Part shown: positions 1 to 8,830 of the stretch, piece by piece
Layout: each line of letters opens with the position of its first letter
Numbering within the stretch: the first letter of the stretch is position 1
Assembly: GCA_001464715.1 (NCBI GenBank)
Contig: LNDT01000025.1
Span: forward strand, 1 to 64,000
DNA: 64,000 bases
Origin: Bdellovibrionales bacterium Ga0074137
GTDB lineage: Bacteria > Bdellovibrionota > Bdellovibrionia > Bdellovibrionales > JAMPXM01
Reading direction: 5' to 3'
The notes under the pieces: generated by a model
Database searches by the model: none
What the model was told of the DNA's origin: nothing
The model's input: the letters and a program-made list of their open reading frames with translations, nothing else
Position numbers and translations under genes: made by a program

Positions 1-104
1 GGCGGCCCTGGCAGGACGGCGCGGCGCACTTTGAGCAAAATATTTCGAATTATGAACGGAACAGTCAGCGCGAGCACGGCAGCAATAACGGCGTATTTTG
101 ACAC
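1..104 (-). CDS. N-terminus of a membrane protein, truncated by the window edge
   Basis: Reading leftward, a GTG at 104-102 opens a frame that stays open to the window edge (34 codons). It encodes a short polar start, then a hydrophobic stretch (YAVIAAVLALTVPFIIRNIL) followed by a basic segment (LKVRRAV), the pattern of an N-terminal inner-membrane anchor. A weak GAAAGG lies about 7 nt upstream of the GTG. The gene would diverge from tldD, with about 57 nt between the two starts. The function cannot be told from this fragment. The start could also lie elsewhere, and the frame may be a chance one. Confidence 0.4.
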   Translation of the reverse strand, partial: MSKYAVIAAVLALTVPFIIRNILLKVRRAVLPGP

Positions 105-161
105 TGTGCCTTTCGGGGTGGGAGACTCACCGGGTTGTCGTTCGACCTTGGAGGATTATCT

Positions 162-1547
162 ATGCTCGATCTCGTAAGACTCAAGTCCGAAGTTATCAGT
201 GCGAAAGCCTATTCCGAAGTGCGCTACCAAGAAAACTTGGATCTGCGCATGACGATGCTGAACGGACAGCTTGTTTCGAACGTTCAAGAGAGCTCCCGCG
301 GAATTTCAGCGCGCTCTTTTTCGGGCGGGTACTGGGGTTTTTCATCGCACTCGATGCCAACCGTAGAATCGGCGGTCAGTGCTTTGCGTGAAGCCACGCG
401 AAACGCGACGTTCTTGGGTGGGAAAAAACAAAAGAACGCAGCTCTTGCGGAAACCGCGGCTTTGAGTTTTGAGCGCAGTTACGTGACCGGAAAAAAACCA
501 GTCGCGACCAGCGAGTGGATTGATTTCTTGAAAGCTCTGGACGCGAAGATCTTGGCTAAGTTTCCGGGGTTGAAGTCGCGATCGGTGACTTTGGCTGGCC
601 TTGATATGCAAAAGCAGCTTTTGACCTCAAGCGGGACAACACTGCATTCGCTCGTGCCACGCGCGCACATTCACATTTCGATGACGAAAGATTCGGCTCA
701 TGGTCCTGTCTCGGCGCGCGATGTGCGCGGTGGACTTGGCCAGCCGCAAGATGTGGTCGATCTTGATCTCTCAAAGTACGACAAGTGGATCGACGAGATT
801 TACGAGATGGTGTCTTTGAAAGCCGAAGGCATTGTTCCTCAAGCCGGCGTTCACGATGTGATCCTGGATGCGGACTTGGCCGGAATCTTGGCGCACGAGG
901 CTGTGGGCCACACGGTCGAAGCCGACTTGGTTTTGGGCGGATCTGTCGCGGGGGATTACTTGGGGGGCGTCGTCGGAAGCCCACTGGTCACGCTTGTGGA
1001 TTTTGCTCACACTTACAAAGGTCAGCCCGCACCTCAGCCGATTCACGTCGATGACGAAGGTGTCGAAGCCAGCGACACGGTCATTATTGAAAAAGGGATT
1101 TTGAAAACGTTCATGAATAACCGTGAAACCGCAGATCATTTTGATCAGGCGGCGACGGGACACGCCCGCGCGTTTTTGTTTTCCGATGAGCCGCTGATTC
1201 GCATGCGAAACACCGCGATTTTGCCCGGAGCTTCGAAAGTCGACGACATGATTTCGTCCATCGAAAACGGATACTATCTGTCGAAACCCGGAAACGGCCA
1301 AGCGGACACGACCGGTGAATTCATGTTCGCCACCGGATTTGGCTATGAGATTAAAAACGGAAAACGGGGCCGGCCGCTTCGCGACGCGACGATTGCGGGT
1401 GTTGCGTTTGAAATGTTGAAGTCCGTTTCGATGATCTCAAGTGATTTCGCGTGGGAGTCCGCGGGCTACTGCGGAAAAAAACAACCCATGCCGGTCGGCA
1501 TGGGCGGACCTGCGATCAAGTGCCGTGTGCAAGTGGGAGGTGAGTAA
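162..1547 (+). CDS. tldD: TldD-like metalloprotease (TldD/PmbA family)
   Basis: A 461-residue TldD/PmbA family protein. The family's HExxxH zinc motif is present as HEAVGH (His245, Glu246, His250), followed by the Gly-rich C-terminal half ending in VGMGGPAIKC. In other bacteria TldD forms a heterodimer with TldE (PmbA) and degrades or matures peptides in the cytoplasm. I chose ATG 162, not the upstream TTG at 135, because a good Shine-Dalgarno (GGAGG at 150-154) lies 7 nt before it. The stop overlaps the start of the next gene (TAATG), so the two subunits are probably translationally coupled. This is the catalytic partner of the pair. Confidence 0.92.
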   Translation: MLDLVRLKSEVISAKAYSEVRYQENLDLRMTMLNGQLVSNVQESSRGISARSFSGGYWGFSSHSMPTVESAVSALREATRNATFLGGKKQKNAALAETAALSFERSYVTGKKPVATSEWIDFLKALDAKILAKFPGLKSRSVTLAGLDMQKQLLTSSGTTLHSLVPRAHIHISMTKDSAHGPVSARDVRGGLGQPQDVVDLDLSKYDKWIDEIYEMVSLKAEGIVPQAGVHDVILDADLAGILAHEAVGHTVEADLVLGGSVAGDYLGGVVGSPLVTLVDFAHTYKGQPAPQPIHVDDEGVEASDTVIIEKGILKTFMNNRETADHFDQAATGHARAFLFSDEPLIRMRNTAILPGASKVDDMISSIENGYYLSKPGNGQADTTGEFMFATGFGYEIKNGKRGRPLRDATIAGVAFEMLKSVSMISSDFAWESAGYCGKKQPMPVGMGGPAIKCRVQVGGE

Positions 1548-2878
1548 TGTCGACATCACAAGAAACTTCTTCAAAAGAAACGTCAGGCCTAAATTTTAAA
1601 TTCCTGGAAGGTGTCCTCGGAAAACTTTCTTCCAGCGGTTTTGATCACGCTGAAGTCATCGCTTCGTCGACGGCCGAAACCGAAATGCAGGTCGATGCTG
1701 GGGACGTTTCGCTGTTGCGAAACACCGAGAACATCGAACTCACTTTGCGCGGGATTTCAAAAGGTCGCTATGCGGTTTTGTCTTTGAATCAGCTGGACGA
1801 GAAAAGTGTCGCCGCTGGAATTTCAAAACTGGAAGAAGCGGTTCGTTCGGCCCCTGTGGATGAAGCGCGCGCGTTGGCTCCTAAAATGACGATGGCCCCT
1901 GTGAAAGAAGGCCCGAATGAACCCGAGCTTGAGACCATGTACACGCGCATGGAAGGGTTCTTGAAACACGTTGGGAAGAAGTATCCTGCGGTGAAATTGG
2001 AACAGTCGTCGGTGAAGCACGCGAAAACCAGAATGCTTCGAGCGAATACGCTGGGGCTTCAGGTCGATGAAGAAGAGGGCATGTATTCGGCGATGGCGAT
2101 GTTCTCTGGAAAACGCGGCGAGAAAATGAGCTCGTTCAATTACTCGGGCGTTCTGGCAAAGGATCTTTCGAAAGAATTTATCGAGATGGGATCTTTTGAG
2201 CGGCTCATAGCGAGTTCGGAAAAAGAAGTCGATCACGCGCCGTTTGAGGGAAAATTCAAAGGGTCCGTGATTCTCACGCCGGACGTTGTTTTCGATATGA
2301 TGGGAACTTGGTTTTCGCACATTCAAGACATGCGCCTGATCGCAGGGACAAGTCTTCTTCGCGATAAGATCGGGCAAAAGGTGGCATCACCGCTTTTGAC
2401 CGTTCGTGTGGAGCCGCAATCCAAAGAGTTCGCCGTTCATGAACACACCACGGGTGATGGATACCCGGCAAAGCCATCGACCGTGATCGAAAACGGTGTT
2501 TTGAAGACGTATCTTTTGTCGGACTATGGTTCGCGAAAGACGGGGCTTCCGCGGTCTGAGAATGGTTTTTCAAACCGCGTGATCGATGCCGGCACCACGG
2601 CACTTGAAGAGATGATCAAAAGCACCGAGCGTGGTCTTTTGCTCGCACGCGCGGCGGGCGGTAACCCCGCAGCGAACGGCGATTTCTCGGCCGTGGCGAA
2701 GAATTCATTTTTGATCGAAAACGGAAAAGTGACGAGACCCGTGTCGGAGCTCATGCTTTCCGGAAACGCGTTTGAACTGATGAATTCCATTTCGGCCGTG
2801 TCGCGCGAACGCGTGAACGACGGCAGCACCCTCACTCCGTGGATCAAAGTCGAAGGTCTCACCCTCGCCGGCGGCTAG
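1547..2878 (+). CDS. pmbA: TldE/PmbA-like subunit without zinc motif
   Basis: A 443-residue TldD/PmbA family paralogue. The position equivalent to the zinc helix reads MGTWFSHIQDMRL and has no HExxxH, as expected for the TldE/PmbA subunit, which lacks its own metal site and completes the TldD heterodimer. The C-terminal region (FLIENGKVTRPVSELMLSGN) is typical of the family. Its ATG overlaps the tldD stop by one base. It is followed 2 nt after its stop by a long inverted repeat facing the convergent htrA, so the tldD-pmbA transcript probably ends there. Confidence 0.88.
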   Translation: MSTSQETSSKETSGLNFKFLEGVLGKLSSSGFDHAEVIASSTAETEMQVDAGDVSLLRNTENIELTLRGISKGRYAVLSLNQLDEKSVAAGISKLEEAVRSAPVDEARALAPKMTMAPVKEGPNEPELETMYTRMEGFLKHVGKKYPAVKLEQSSVKHAKTRMLRANTLGLQVDEEEGMYSAMAMFSGKRGEKMSSFNYSGVLAKDLSKEFIEMGSFERLIASSEKEVDHAPFEGKFKGSVILTPDVVFDMMGTWFSHIQDMRLIAGTSLLRDKIGQKVASPLLTVRVEPQSKEFAVHEHTTGDGYPAKPSTVIENGVLKTYLLSDYGSRKTGLPRSENGFSNRVIDAGTTALEEMIKSTERGLLLARAAGGNPAANGDFSAVAKNSFLIENGKVTRPVSELMLSGNAFELMNSISAVSRERVNDGSTLTPWIKVEGLTLAGG

Positions 2879-2879
2879 A

Positions 2880-2968
2880 GGTACCCGGTTCTTTTTGCAG
2901 AAGCGCTGCGCAAGACCCGGGTGCATGAAGTTCTTGGCGCGCTGCTTCTGCAAAAAGAACCGGGTACC
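2880..2968. repeat. Long intergenic inverted repeat, element A (25-nt perfect arms)
   Basis: Arms at 2880-2904 and 2944-2968 are perfect 25-nt reverse complements starting GGTACCCGGTTC and ending GCAGAAGC. The 39-nt loop contains a further imperfect stem (GCGCAAGA/TCTTGGCGC). It starts 2 nt after the pmbA stop and ends 4 nt before the htrA stop, filling the whole gap between two convergent genes, so a bidirectional terminator or mRNA 3'-end stabiliser is likely. The same 25-nt arm recurs at 47655-47679 and a diverged relative at 26615-26651, so it belongs to a repeat family and is not a one-off terminator. Confidence 0.85.
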
Positions 2969-2972
2969 CTCG

Positions 2973-4523
2973 TTAGAGGACGACGAGGACGATGGAGTTT
3001 CCGCGGGCAACGCGGATGAGGTTTCGGCCTTTTACGAGGCGGGACGTGACGTCGCTGGCTTTTGCGACCGGTTGACGATTCACATCTAGGATCACGTCGC
3101 CGGCGCGAAGACCGACTCTTGCGGCGGCACCTTTGCCATCAACCTCAGTTATGATCGGACCTTTGGCCTCGGGCGGAACGCGGTAGAAGTCTCGAAGCTT
3201 CGGAGTTTCGTCGGAAACTTTAAATCCAAGCTCGTGCGGCGCGGTTCGTCCTGCTGCGGAAGGTGGCCTTTGTCTGTCGTTTCGCTCGGCGACCTGCATG
3301 TCTTCTGGATTTTCATCGAGCGTAACATTCAAAGTAACGTTTTTTCTCTTACCGCTTTCTTCGAAGCGAAGAACCTTCATCGGAGCTTTGGTTCCGACAT
3401 CGCTATCGCCAACGGCCACCATAAGATCCATGGGACCTGTGATTTTTTTGCCGTTGAATTCAACGATAATGTCATAAGGCTTTGCGCCAGCTTTTGCGGC
3501 CGCACTTTTTGGCATCACTTGAGAAATAATCACTCCGTCCGTGCTCTCGAGGCCAAGCTCTTGCGCGATGTCGGGCGATACCGGAGCAAGACCGATTCCC
3601 AAATAGCCGCGGCGAATGCGTCCATCTTTTTCAAGTTGAAGGACAATGCGCTTCACGTCGTCGATCGGAATCGAAAAACCGATTCCTTGAGCGCGCGCAT
3701 CGATCGCAGTGTTGACGCCGATCACAAGACCTTTTGCATTCACCAAAGGGCCACCGGAATTTCCAGGGTTGATGCTGGCATCGGTTTGAATAAATGGAAT
3801 TCGGTTCAGTTCAGGAATCGCGCGGCCCACGGCCGAGACGATACCTTTTGTCATCGTGTGGGCGTGACCGTAGGGATTTCCAAACGCCGCCACCCACTCG
3901 CCGACTTGAACATCTTTCGATGATCCAAGTTGCGCGACAGGAAGAGTTCGTTTGGCGTCGATTTTGATCAAAGCAATATCGGTCCGAGCGTCGCGACCTA
4001 AAACTTCGGCTTCGTAAAATTTGTCCGACGTGTTGTCGAGTTGAACTTTGATGAGATCGGCTTGAGCAACGACATGGTTATTGGTCAGAATTAATCCGTC
4101 CTCGCGAACGATAAATCCGGTGCCAAGTCCCGAAGCTTGCGGTGACTGACGACCTCCGCCGGGACCACCGCGATTGAACGGAGCTCCCCAGAACTGCTCG
4201 AAGAGATCTTCCATTGGGTCCCTTTGCCCGCCGCGCGCACTTCGCTGCGGTGGAGCTTGAGAAGAAAAAATGGAAACGACCGAGGGATTAATGAGTTTAG
4301 CGAGTTCGATAAAAAGATTCGCTGGAAGTGGCGCGCTGAGTTTACTGGCGTCGAGAGGCGCGTCGGTCTTCGCCGCCGGCAAAGTAAAGTTGGATTTTTT
4401 CGCCTGAGCTTCGATGTCCGTTGAGTATGCGCCCGCGAGACCGAGGAGACCTGCCGTCGCTGCCGATGCGACGATTGCCGCCCAAAGAGAAGGGAATTTG
4501 GAAGGGGTCAGAGACTTTTTCAC
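2973..4523 (-). CDS. htrA: HtrA/DegP-type periplasmic serine protease, two PDZ domains
   Basis: A 516-residue S1C (HtrA/Deg) protease. A basic N-terminus and hydrophobic segment (residues about 12-32) direct export. The catalytic triad is visible: His150 in LTNNHVV, Asp182 in RTDIALIKID and Ser256 in INPGNSGGPL. PDZ1 spans about 305-395 (RRGYLGIGLAP) and PDZ2 about 430-510 (GLRAGDVILDVN). A flexible Gln/Gly/Arg-rich loop (about 90-130) precedes the protease core. The family degrades or refolds misfolded envelope proteins. The start is GTG 4523 with GAGGTG about 7 nt upstream. The protein ends in a hydrophobic tail (SIVLVVL). It is convergent with pmbA and lies downstream of the DUF1844 gene on the same strand. 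Confidence 0.95.
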   Translation of the reverse strand: MKKSLTPSKFPSLWAAIVASAATAGLLGLAGAYSTDIEAQAKKSNFTLPAAKTDAPLDASKLSAPLPANLFIELAKLINPSVVSIFSSQAPPQRSARGGQRDPMEDLFEQFWGAPFNRGGPGGGRQSPQASGLGTGFIVREDGLILTNNHVVAQADLIKVQLDNTSDKFYEAEVLGRDARTDIALIKIDAKRTLPVAQLGSSKDVQVGEWVAAFGNPYGHAHTMTKGIVSAVGRAIPELNRIPFIQTDASINPGNSGGPLVNAKGLVIGVNTAIDARAQGIGFSIPIDDVKRIVLQLEKDGRIRRGYLGIGLAPVSPDIAQELGLESTDGVIISQVMPKSAAAKAGAKPYDIIVEFNGKKITGPMDLMVAVGDSDVGTKAPMKVLRFEESGKRKNVTLNVTLDENPEDMQVAERNDRQRPPSAAGRTAPHELGFKVSDETPKLRDFYRVPPEAKGPIITEVDGKGAAARVGLRAGDVILDVNRQPVAKASDVTSRLVKGRNLIRVARGNSIVLVVL

Positions 4524-4582
4524 GGGTTCACCTCATTAATGAATCTGGCATGGATCGGGAATCATTGACTGAGCAAAAAACT

Positions 4583-4870
4583 TTAAGAGCCTTGGATGAA
4601 TTTCATCTTCAGATCTTGAAGTATCGTGGAAATAAATCGCTCTTCGTCGGGCGTGCGATTGCCCTTGGTTTTTTCTGCGAGCATCGAAAGTAAATCGATA
4701 TTAAAGCGCGCAAGCTCGGTGTCTTTTTCGATTTGTCCCGACGCCGGATTGGGCGCAAGACCGAGCGACATGGCCGCACTTGAAGCGATCGACAAAACCA
4801 AGGTCGAAAAAGACGCTTCCATTCCGGGAGCAAGACCTGAGCTTTTTTCTGGTGTTGTTTTTTCAGTCAT
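4583..4870 (-). CDS. DUF1844 family protein
   Basis: A 95-residue protein with the recognisable DUF1844 pattern: FSTLVLSIASSAAMSLGLAP near residues 21-40, then the ARFNIDLLSMLAEKTKGN block and a C-terminal helix (ISTILQDLKMKF). The family is common in deltaproteobacteria and relatives, is small and mostly helical, and has no established function. The ATG at 4870 has GGAG about 9 nt upstream. It is followed 59 nt later by htrA on the same strand and preceded 71 nt earlier by the M48-like membrane gene, so the three could be co-transcribed. Confidence 0.85.
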   Translation of the reverse strand: MTEKTTPEKSSGLAPGMEASFSTLVLSIASSAAMSLGLAPNPASGQIEKDTELARFNIDLLSMLAEKTKGNRTPDEERFISTILQDLKMKFIQGS

Positions 4871-4941
4871 TTTTGGCTCTCCATTTGGGAATCTGAGTTC
4901 ATTTTCAAAACTGTCAAGCAGGCTCGATTCAGACCTTTTTC

Positions 4942-5919
4942 CTAGGGCGGATAGCGATCGATCAAAGCTCCGATACGGGTACGGACATTGGGAAGTGTGC
5001 GATCGTACCGAGAGTTTCGAAAGGAGTTCAATGTGACAACCGTCACGGTGTCGAGAGCGCTGTCGCTCATCTTAGAAACCCGCGGTTTTGATTTCATCAT
5101 CGCTTCCAAAGTCCAGAGTGCGCGCGCCCAACCCTCGCGACTTTCTCCATGAGAGGCGACCCATTCGTCCAGTTTGAAAATTCGACCGCGCCCCAGGGAA
5201 AGACGTAACAGGCGGCCAGAAATAAAACTTAGTCCCATGACGTCGATCAGACGGTAGAGTCCTCGCGCGGCAGTCGCTGCGGCCGTCCACTGGCAGGCGA
5301 TTTTTGCGACCTCAAAACTCATGATCAATCGAAGCTCGTCGCGCGAGAGTTTTTCGACCAAGGCATGTGAAATTACAATCGTCGACCGCGACGGACTTAT
5401 TCCCACCGAAAGACAAAAGTAATCGTCGCTATCGGCAAGAGCCACAGTCGGCTGCGGAATGTGGGCTCGGTCACTGGCCTCGCGGACGGCTGAGAGAAGT
5501 CCCCACGTATCGCGGCCTTCAAGCTCCCACGAAGAGAGTTCACGCAAAATTTGATTTGGCGATAAAAACAAAATCCAAAGATTCAAAAGCAATGTTGCGA
5601 TAAAACCAAGCACAAGTCCGAAGCGGCCACCGAACTGAACTCCCACCAAAAGAAACGCCGCCGAAATTGCGAACAGAAAAATCCAAATTTTCAGGGCATC
5701 AAGACCAGGCTCCAGCGCTTCAGGACGTGGGCGCTCCAGCGCGCGGGGTCCGAATCCTCGGGGGTTCTGATTGATGCGTTGGCCTCGCCGAAATTTTTCA
5801 GAGCGCCGGGATCGCCACTCTTGGCGGCGAGACTTCAAGGTGCGTTTGATGTCTTCCCACAAACTGGTCTCAGTGTTCGAGTTTGCGGTTGTTTGTGGGG
5901 GTGTTTTCGTTTCAGCCAT
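4942..5919 (-). CDS. Membrane protein with degenerate M48 (HtpX-like) peptidase domain
   Basis: A 325-residue protein: a basic cytoplasmic N-terminus (about 25-65, Arg-rich), two adjacent membrane segments (about 77-119), then a domain with the M48/HtpX layout. ALADSDDYFCLSVGISPSRS resembles the family's N-A-F-A-x-G strand, and VEKLSRDELRLIMSFEVAKI resembles the active-site helix. The zinc motif HExxH is replaced by F202-E203-V-A-K206, and the downstream E-x-x-x-D region is also altered (KLDEWVAS). It is therefore probably a catalytically dead pseudopeptidase. The reading frame extends upstream to 6075, but ATG 5919 avoids overlapping moxR. No strong ribosome-binding site is seen. It diverges from the moxR-bat operon. 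Confidence 0.7.
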   Translation of the reverse strand: MAETKTPPQTTANSNTETSLWEDIKRTLKSRRQEWRSRRSEKFRRGQRINQNPRGFGPRALERPRPEALEPGLDALKIWIFLFAISAAFLLVGVQFGGRFGLVLGFIATLLLNLWILFLSPNQILRELSSWELEGRDTWGLLSAVREASDRAHIPQPTVALADSDDYFCLSVGISPSRSTIVISHALVEKLSRDELRLIMSFEVAKIACQWTAAATAARGLYRLIDVMGLSFISGRLLRLSLGRGRIFKLDEWVASHGESREGWARALWTLEAMMKSKPRVSKMSDSALDTVTVVTLNSFRNSRYDRTLPNVRTRIGALIDRYPP

Positions 5920-6053
5920 GACCGTACTATAGTCCGTATTTAAGCACCGCGTTGCCAAGGTCTTTTCTGGCGGTTGCCGCACTTGGCCTACGAGGACACA
6001 ATAAGAGGGCGTTTCTAAGGTTGTTTCTTTAAGCGCACATAGGGAGTCAGAAC

Positions 6054-7061
6054 GTGTCAGATAAATCTTCGTCAAGTGTCGATGTCGCAGCTTTGAATGC
6101 AGCGATCAAGCAAGAGGCTCAGTTCGTCGATCGCATGATGCTTGAAGTGAGTAAAGCGGTTGTCGGGCAAAAAGAAATGGTCGAAGGAATTTTGATGGGC
6201 CTTCTTACCGGCGGCCACGTTCTGCTGGAAGGTGTTCCGGGTCTTGCGAAGACGCTGACGATTTCGAGTGTCGCAAAAACCATCTCGCTTGATTTCGGAC
6301 GAATTCAATTTACGCCGGATCTTCTTCCCTCGGATCTTATTGGAACGATGATCTTTAATCCTAAGTCTGGCGAGTTTGCTCCGAAAAAAGGCCCGATTTT
6401 TACTAACATCGTTTTGGCCGATGAAATTAACCGTGCGCCCGCAAAAGTTCAGTCCGCACTTTTGGAAGCGATGGCGGAAAAACAAGTCACCATTGGGGAT
6501 ACGACCTACAAACTTGAAATGCCGTTCTTGGTTTTGGCGACACAAAACCCGCTCGAGCAAGAGGGAACGTATCCTTTGCCGGAAGCGCAGATGGATCGTT
6601 TCATGTTTAAGATCAATGTCGAATACCCTTCGAAGTCAGAAGAGTACGAGATCATGAATCGTATGGGTCAAGATAAACAGCCTTCGATTGAAGCTGTGAT
6701 TTCAAGAGAAGACTTGGTGCGCGCAAGGTCCCGCGTGGATCAGATTTATGTCGATGATAAAATTCGTCACTACATTGTCGATCTTGTCATGGCGACGCGC
6801 GAGCCATCGAAGTACGGCTTGGGTGCACTGGCACCACTTGTTCGCGTCGGTGCTTCGCCGCGCGCGACGATCTCGCTCATTCGTGCAGCAAAAGCCCACG
6901 CGTTCATTCGTGCTCGTGGATATGTGACCGCTGAAGATGTCAAAGCTGTTGCGCCGCTCGTCTTGCGTCACCGTTTGATTCTGTCGTTTGAAGCCGAGGC
7001 CGAAGAGATCAAGAGCGATCAAATCGTGAAAGATCTTTTGAGCCACGTCGAAGTTCCATAA
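6054..7061 (+). CDS. moxR: MoxR-family AAA+ ATPase
   Basis: A 335-residue MoxR AAA+ ATPase. Walker A is GVPGLAKT (60-67), Walker B is LADEINR (Asp123-Glu124), and the sensor region reads LATQNPLEQEGTYPLPEAQ, characteristic of MoxR. These ATPases act as chaperone-like motors for partner VWA proteins encoded beside them. The GTG start at 6054 has AGGGAG (6041-6046) 7 nt upstream. It is the first gene of a six-gene operon continuing with a DUF58 protein, an anchor protein, BatA, BatB and BatD. Confidence 0.95.
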   Translation: MSDKSSSSVDVAALNAAIKQEAQFVDRMMLEVSKAVVGQKEMVEGILMGLLTGGHVLLEGVPGLAKTLTISSVAKTISLDFGRIQFTPDLLPSDLIGTMIFNPKSGEFAPKKGPIFTNIVLADEINRAPAKVQSALLEAMAEKQVTIGDTTYKLEMPFLVLATQNPLEQEGTYPLPEAQMDRFMFKINVEYPSKSEEYEIMNRMGQDKQPSIEAVISREDLVRARSRVDQIYVDDKIRHYIVDLVMATREPSKYGLGALAPLVRVGASPRATISLIRAAKAHAFIRARGYVTAEDVKAVAPLVLRHRLILSFEAEAEEIKSDQIVKDLLSHVEVP

Positions 7062-7078
7062 CCCGAAAGTGAGTCGCC

Positions 7079-7963
7079 GTGTCTCTTCCTCCAGAGATTC
7101 GAAAAAAAGTGAGATGGCTCGAAATCTCGACGCGAAAGCTGGTGAACTCATTGTTCACTGGAAGCTATCACTCGGCCTTTAAAGGCCAGGGCATGACTTT
7201 TTCTGAATTCCGAGAGTATGTTCCAGGCGATGATGTGCGCACGATTTCATGGGCTTTGACCGCAAGAACCGGCAAAGTCTATATCAAAAAATTTGATGAA
7301 GAGCGTGAACTCACATTGATGTTGGTCGTCGACGTCAGCGGATCTCTTGATTTCGGAACGGGTTCTGATTTCAAAGGTGAAATTGCCACGCACCTTTCGG
7401 CGCTTCTAGGATTTGCTGCGCAGAAGAACAACGACCACGTTGGACTTCTACTTTTCAGCGACCAGGTCGAGCACTTTGTTCCGCCGAAAAAAGGTCGAGG
7501 CCACGTCAACCGAATTTTACGAGATCTCTATTTTCAAAAACCACTCCATCGAAAAACGAAAATCGCTGCGGCAACGCAGTACCTGCAAGGCGTTCTTAAA
7601 AAGAAAGCCATCGTTTTTGTTTTGTCAGACTTCGGTGACGAGAACTTTGCCGAGTCGCTGAAGACAATGTCGAAGAAGCACGATGTTGTGGCGATTGTGG
7701 TCGATGATCCGGCGGAAAGAATTTTACCTGCCGTCGGTCTTGTTGATTTTCGCGACGCCGAGACGGACCAGATCGTCACTGTCGATACTGGTTCGAGAGC
7801 TTTTCGCGAAGCTTTTGAAAGAGAGATGAAAAAACGTTTCGAAGTTCGCGAGCGCGAACTTCGAAAAGCGGGTGTCGACCGCGTGGATGTTTCGACCAAT
7901 TCAGACTTCGTAGCTCCTCTTGCGGCGTATTTTAAAAGACGCTCCGCCGGAGGTCGCCGGTGA
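7079..7963 (+). CDS. DUF58 domain protein of the MoxR-Bat operon
   Basis: A 294-residue cytoplasmic protein. The DUF58 signature appears as GMTFSEFREYVPGDDVRTISW (spanning residues about 38-58), followed by a VWA-like fold with an intact metal site (VVDVSGS). DUF58 proteins are routinely encoded next to moxR and Bat genes and are thought to be MoxR partners or adaptors. The start GTG 7079 lies 17 nt after the moxR stop. Its last codons overlap the next gene (GTGA), so translation is coupled. Confidence 0.9.
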   Translation: MSLPPEIRKKVRWLEISTRKLVNSLFTGSYHSAFKGQGMTFSEFREYVPGDDVRTISWALTARTGKVYIKKFDEERELTLMLVVDVSGSLDFGTGSDFKGEIATHLSALLGFAAQKNNDHVGLLLFSDQVEHFVPPKKGRGHVNRILRDLYFQKPLHRKTKIAAATQYLQGVLKKKAIVFVLSDFGDENFAESLKTMSKKHDVVAIVVDDPAERILPAVGLVDFRDAETDQIVTVDTGSRAFREAFEREMKKRFEVRERELRKAGVDRVDVSTNSDFVAPLAAYFKRRSAGGRR

Positions 7964-8823
7964 CGGAAGTAGTCTGGCCCTGCGAAGTTTCTGGTCTTCC
8001 CGAAGGGGATCTGACTGTCGGCGCACCGTTTGATTTGAAATGTTCGGGACCGGACGTTCAGTCGTTGGTGGCGACAAATCTTTCGCTTGAACTTCCTAAA
8101 CCGGATGCGTTTCGTCTTAAGATTCTTGAAAACAAAACGACCACGTCAACGGCTGTCGAGTTTCGGGTCACAAGCTATATGCCTGGCCCGACGACTTTGA
8201 AGGAAGTGATTCTCACGGACGGTACACAGCGGATCAAACTGACGGGTATCGAATTCACCGTGACTTCAGTCATCAAAGAGGGCGAGCCGCCCGAGCCATT
8301 TCCGCCTCAAGCACCGGTGGATCTGGCTTGGCCACTTTGGGCGTGGGCTGCGATTGGTCTTGCGGTCACTTTAGTTTTAGTTTCCATTTTGTTGATTGTT
8401 CGTCGGCGTCTAAATGTTCAAAAATTTAAAGCGTGGCTTGATTCCGAGCGGACGCCGCTTTCGCCGCGCGATCATTTGAGCCGCGAACTTCGGCGCGCGA
8501 TGAAAGAGCGTGATCCAAAAAACCAAATATCGGTTCTTGAAACTGCAACAAGAAGATTTCTTTCGTTCGAGTACTCAGAGCCTCTTATGACCGCTTCGAG
8601 CCGTAAAATTCTAAAAACTGTGCTTCGCCGAAATCCCCAGGATAAAAAACGTCTCACGCCTTTAACCGTGCGTTTGTTCGGCGAGTTCGAACGTGTCAGC
8701 GAAAGCTTGGCCGCGGGGAAGCTTTCAGATCAAGAAGCATTGAATGTGACTCTTCCTCAGATTCACGAACTCACGCGCGAGTTCGCCGAAAGCTTATCGA
8801 AGCCTTCAAAGGCTCGAAGATGA
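7960..8823 (+). CDS. Single-pass membrane protein between DUF58 and BatA
   Basis: A 287-residue protein that I do not assign to a named family. It has an N-terminal all-beta-looking region (1-115), a proline-rich linker (PPEPFPPQAP), one membrane segment (about 124-148, WPLWAWAAIGLAVTLVLVSI) and a basic, helical cytoplasmic domain (about 155-287). Membrane proteins of similar layout (for example DUF4381-type) occupy this slot in MoxR/Bat operons elsewhere. No cleavable signal peptide is evident. GTG 7960 overlaps the DUF58 stop and has GGAGG 6-7 nt upstream. Position suggests it links cytoplasmic MoxR to the membrane Bat proteins; this is inference. Confidence 0.75.
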   Translation: MTEVVWPCEVSGLPEGDLTVGAPFDLKCSGPDVQSLVATNLSLELPKPDAFRLKILENKTTTSTAVEFRVTSYMPGPTTLKEVILTDGTQRIKLTGIEFTVTSVIKEGEPPEPFPPQAPVDLAWPLWAWAAIGLAVTLVLVSILLIVRRRLNVQKFKAWLDSERTPLSPRDHLSRELRRAMKERDPKNQISVLETATRRFLSFEYSEPLMTASSRKILKTVLRRNPQDKKRLTPLTVRLFGEFERVSESLAAGKLSDQEALNVTLPQIHELTREFAESLSKPSKARR

Positions 8824-8830
8824 GGCTTTT

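Noticed and set aside
3234-3923. 229-codon open frame on the plus strand
   Set aside because: Antisense to the htrA protease and PDZ domains, which show all catalytic motifs.
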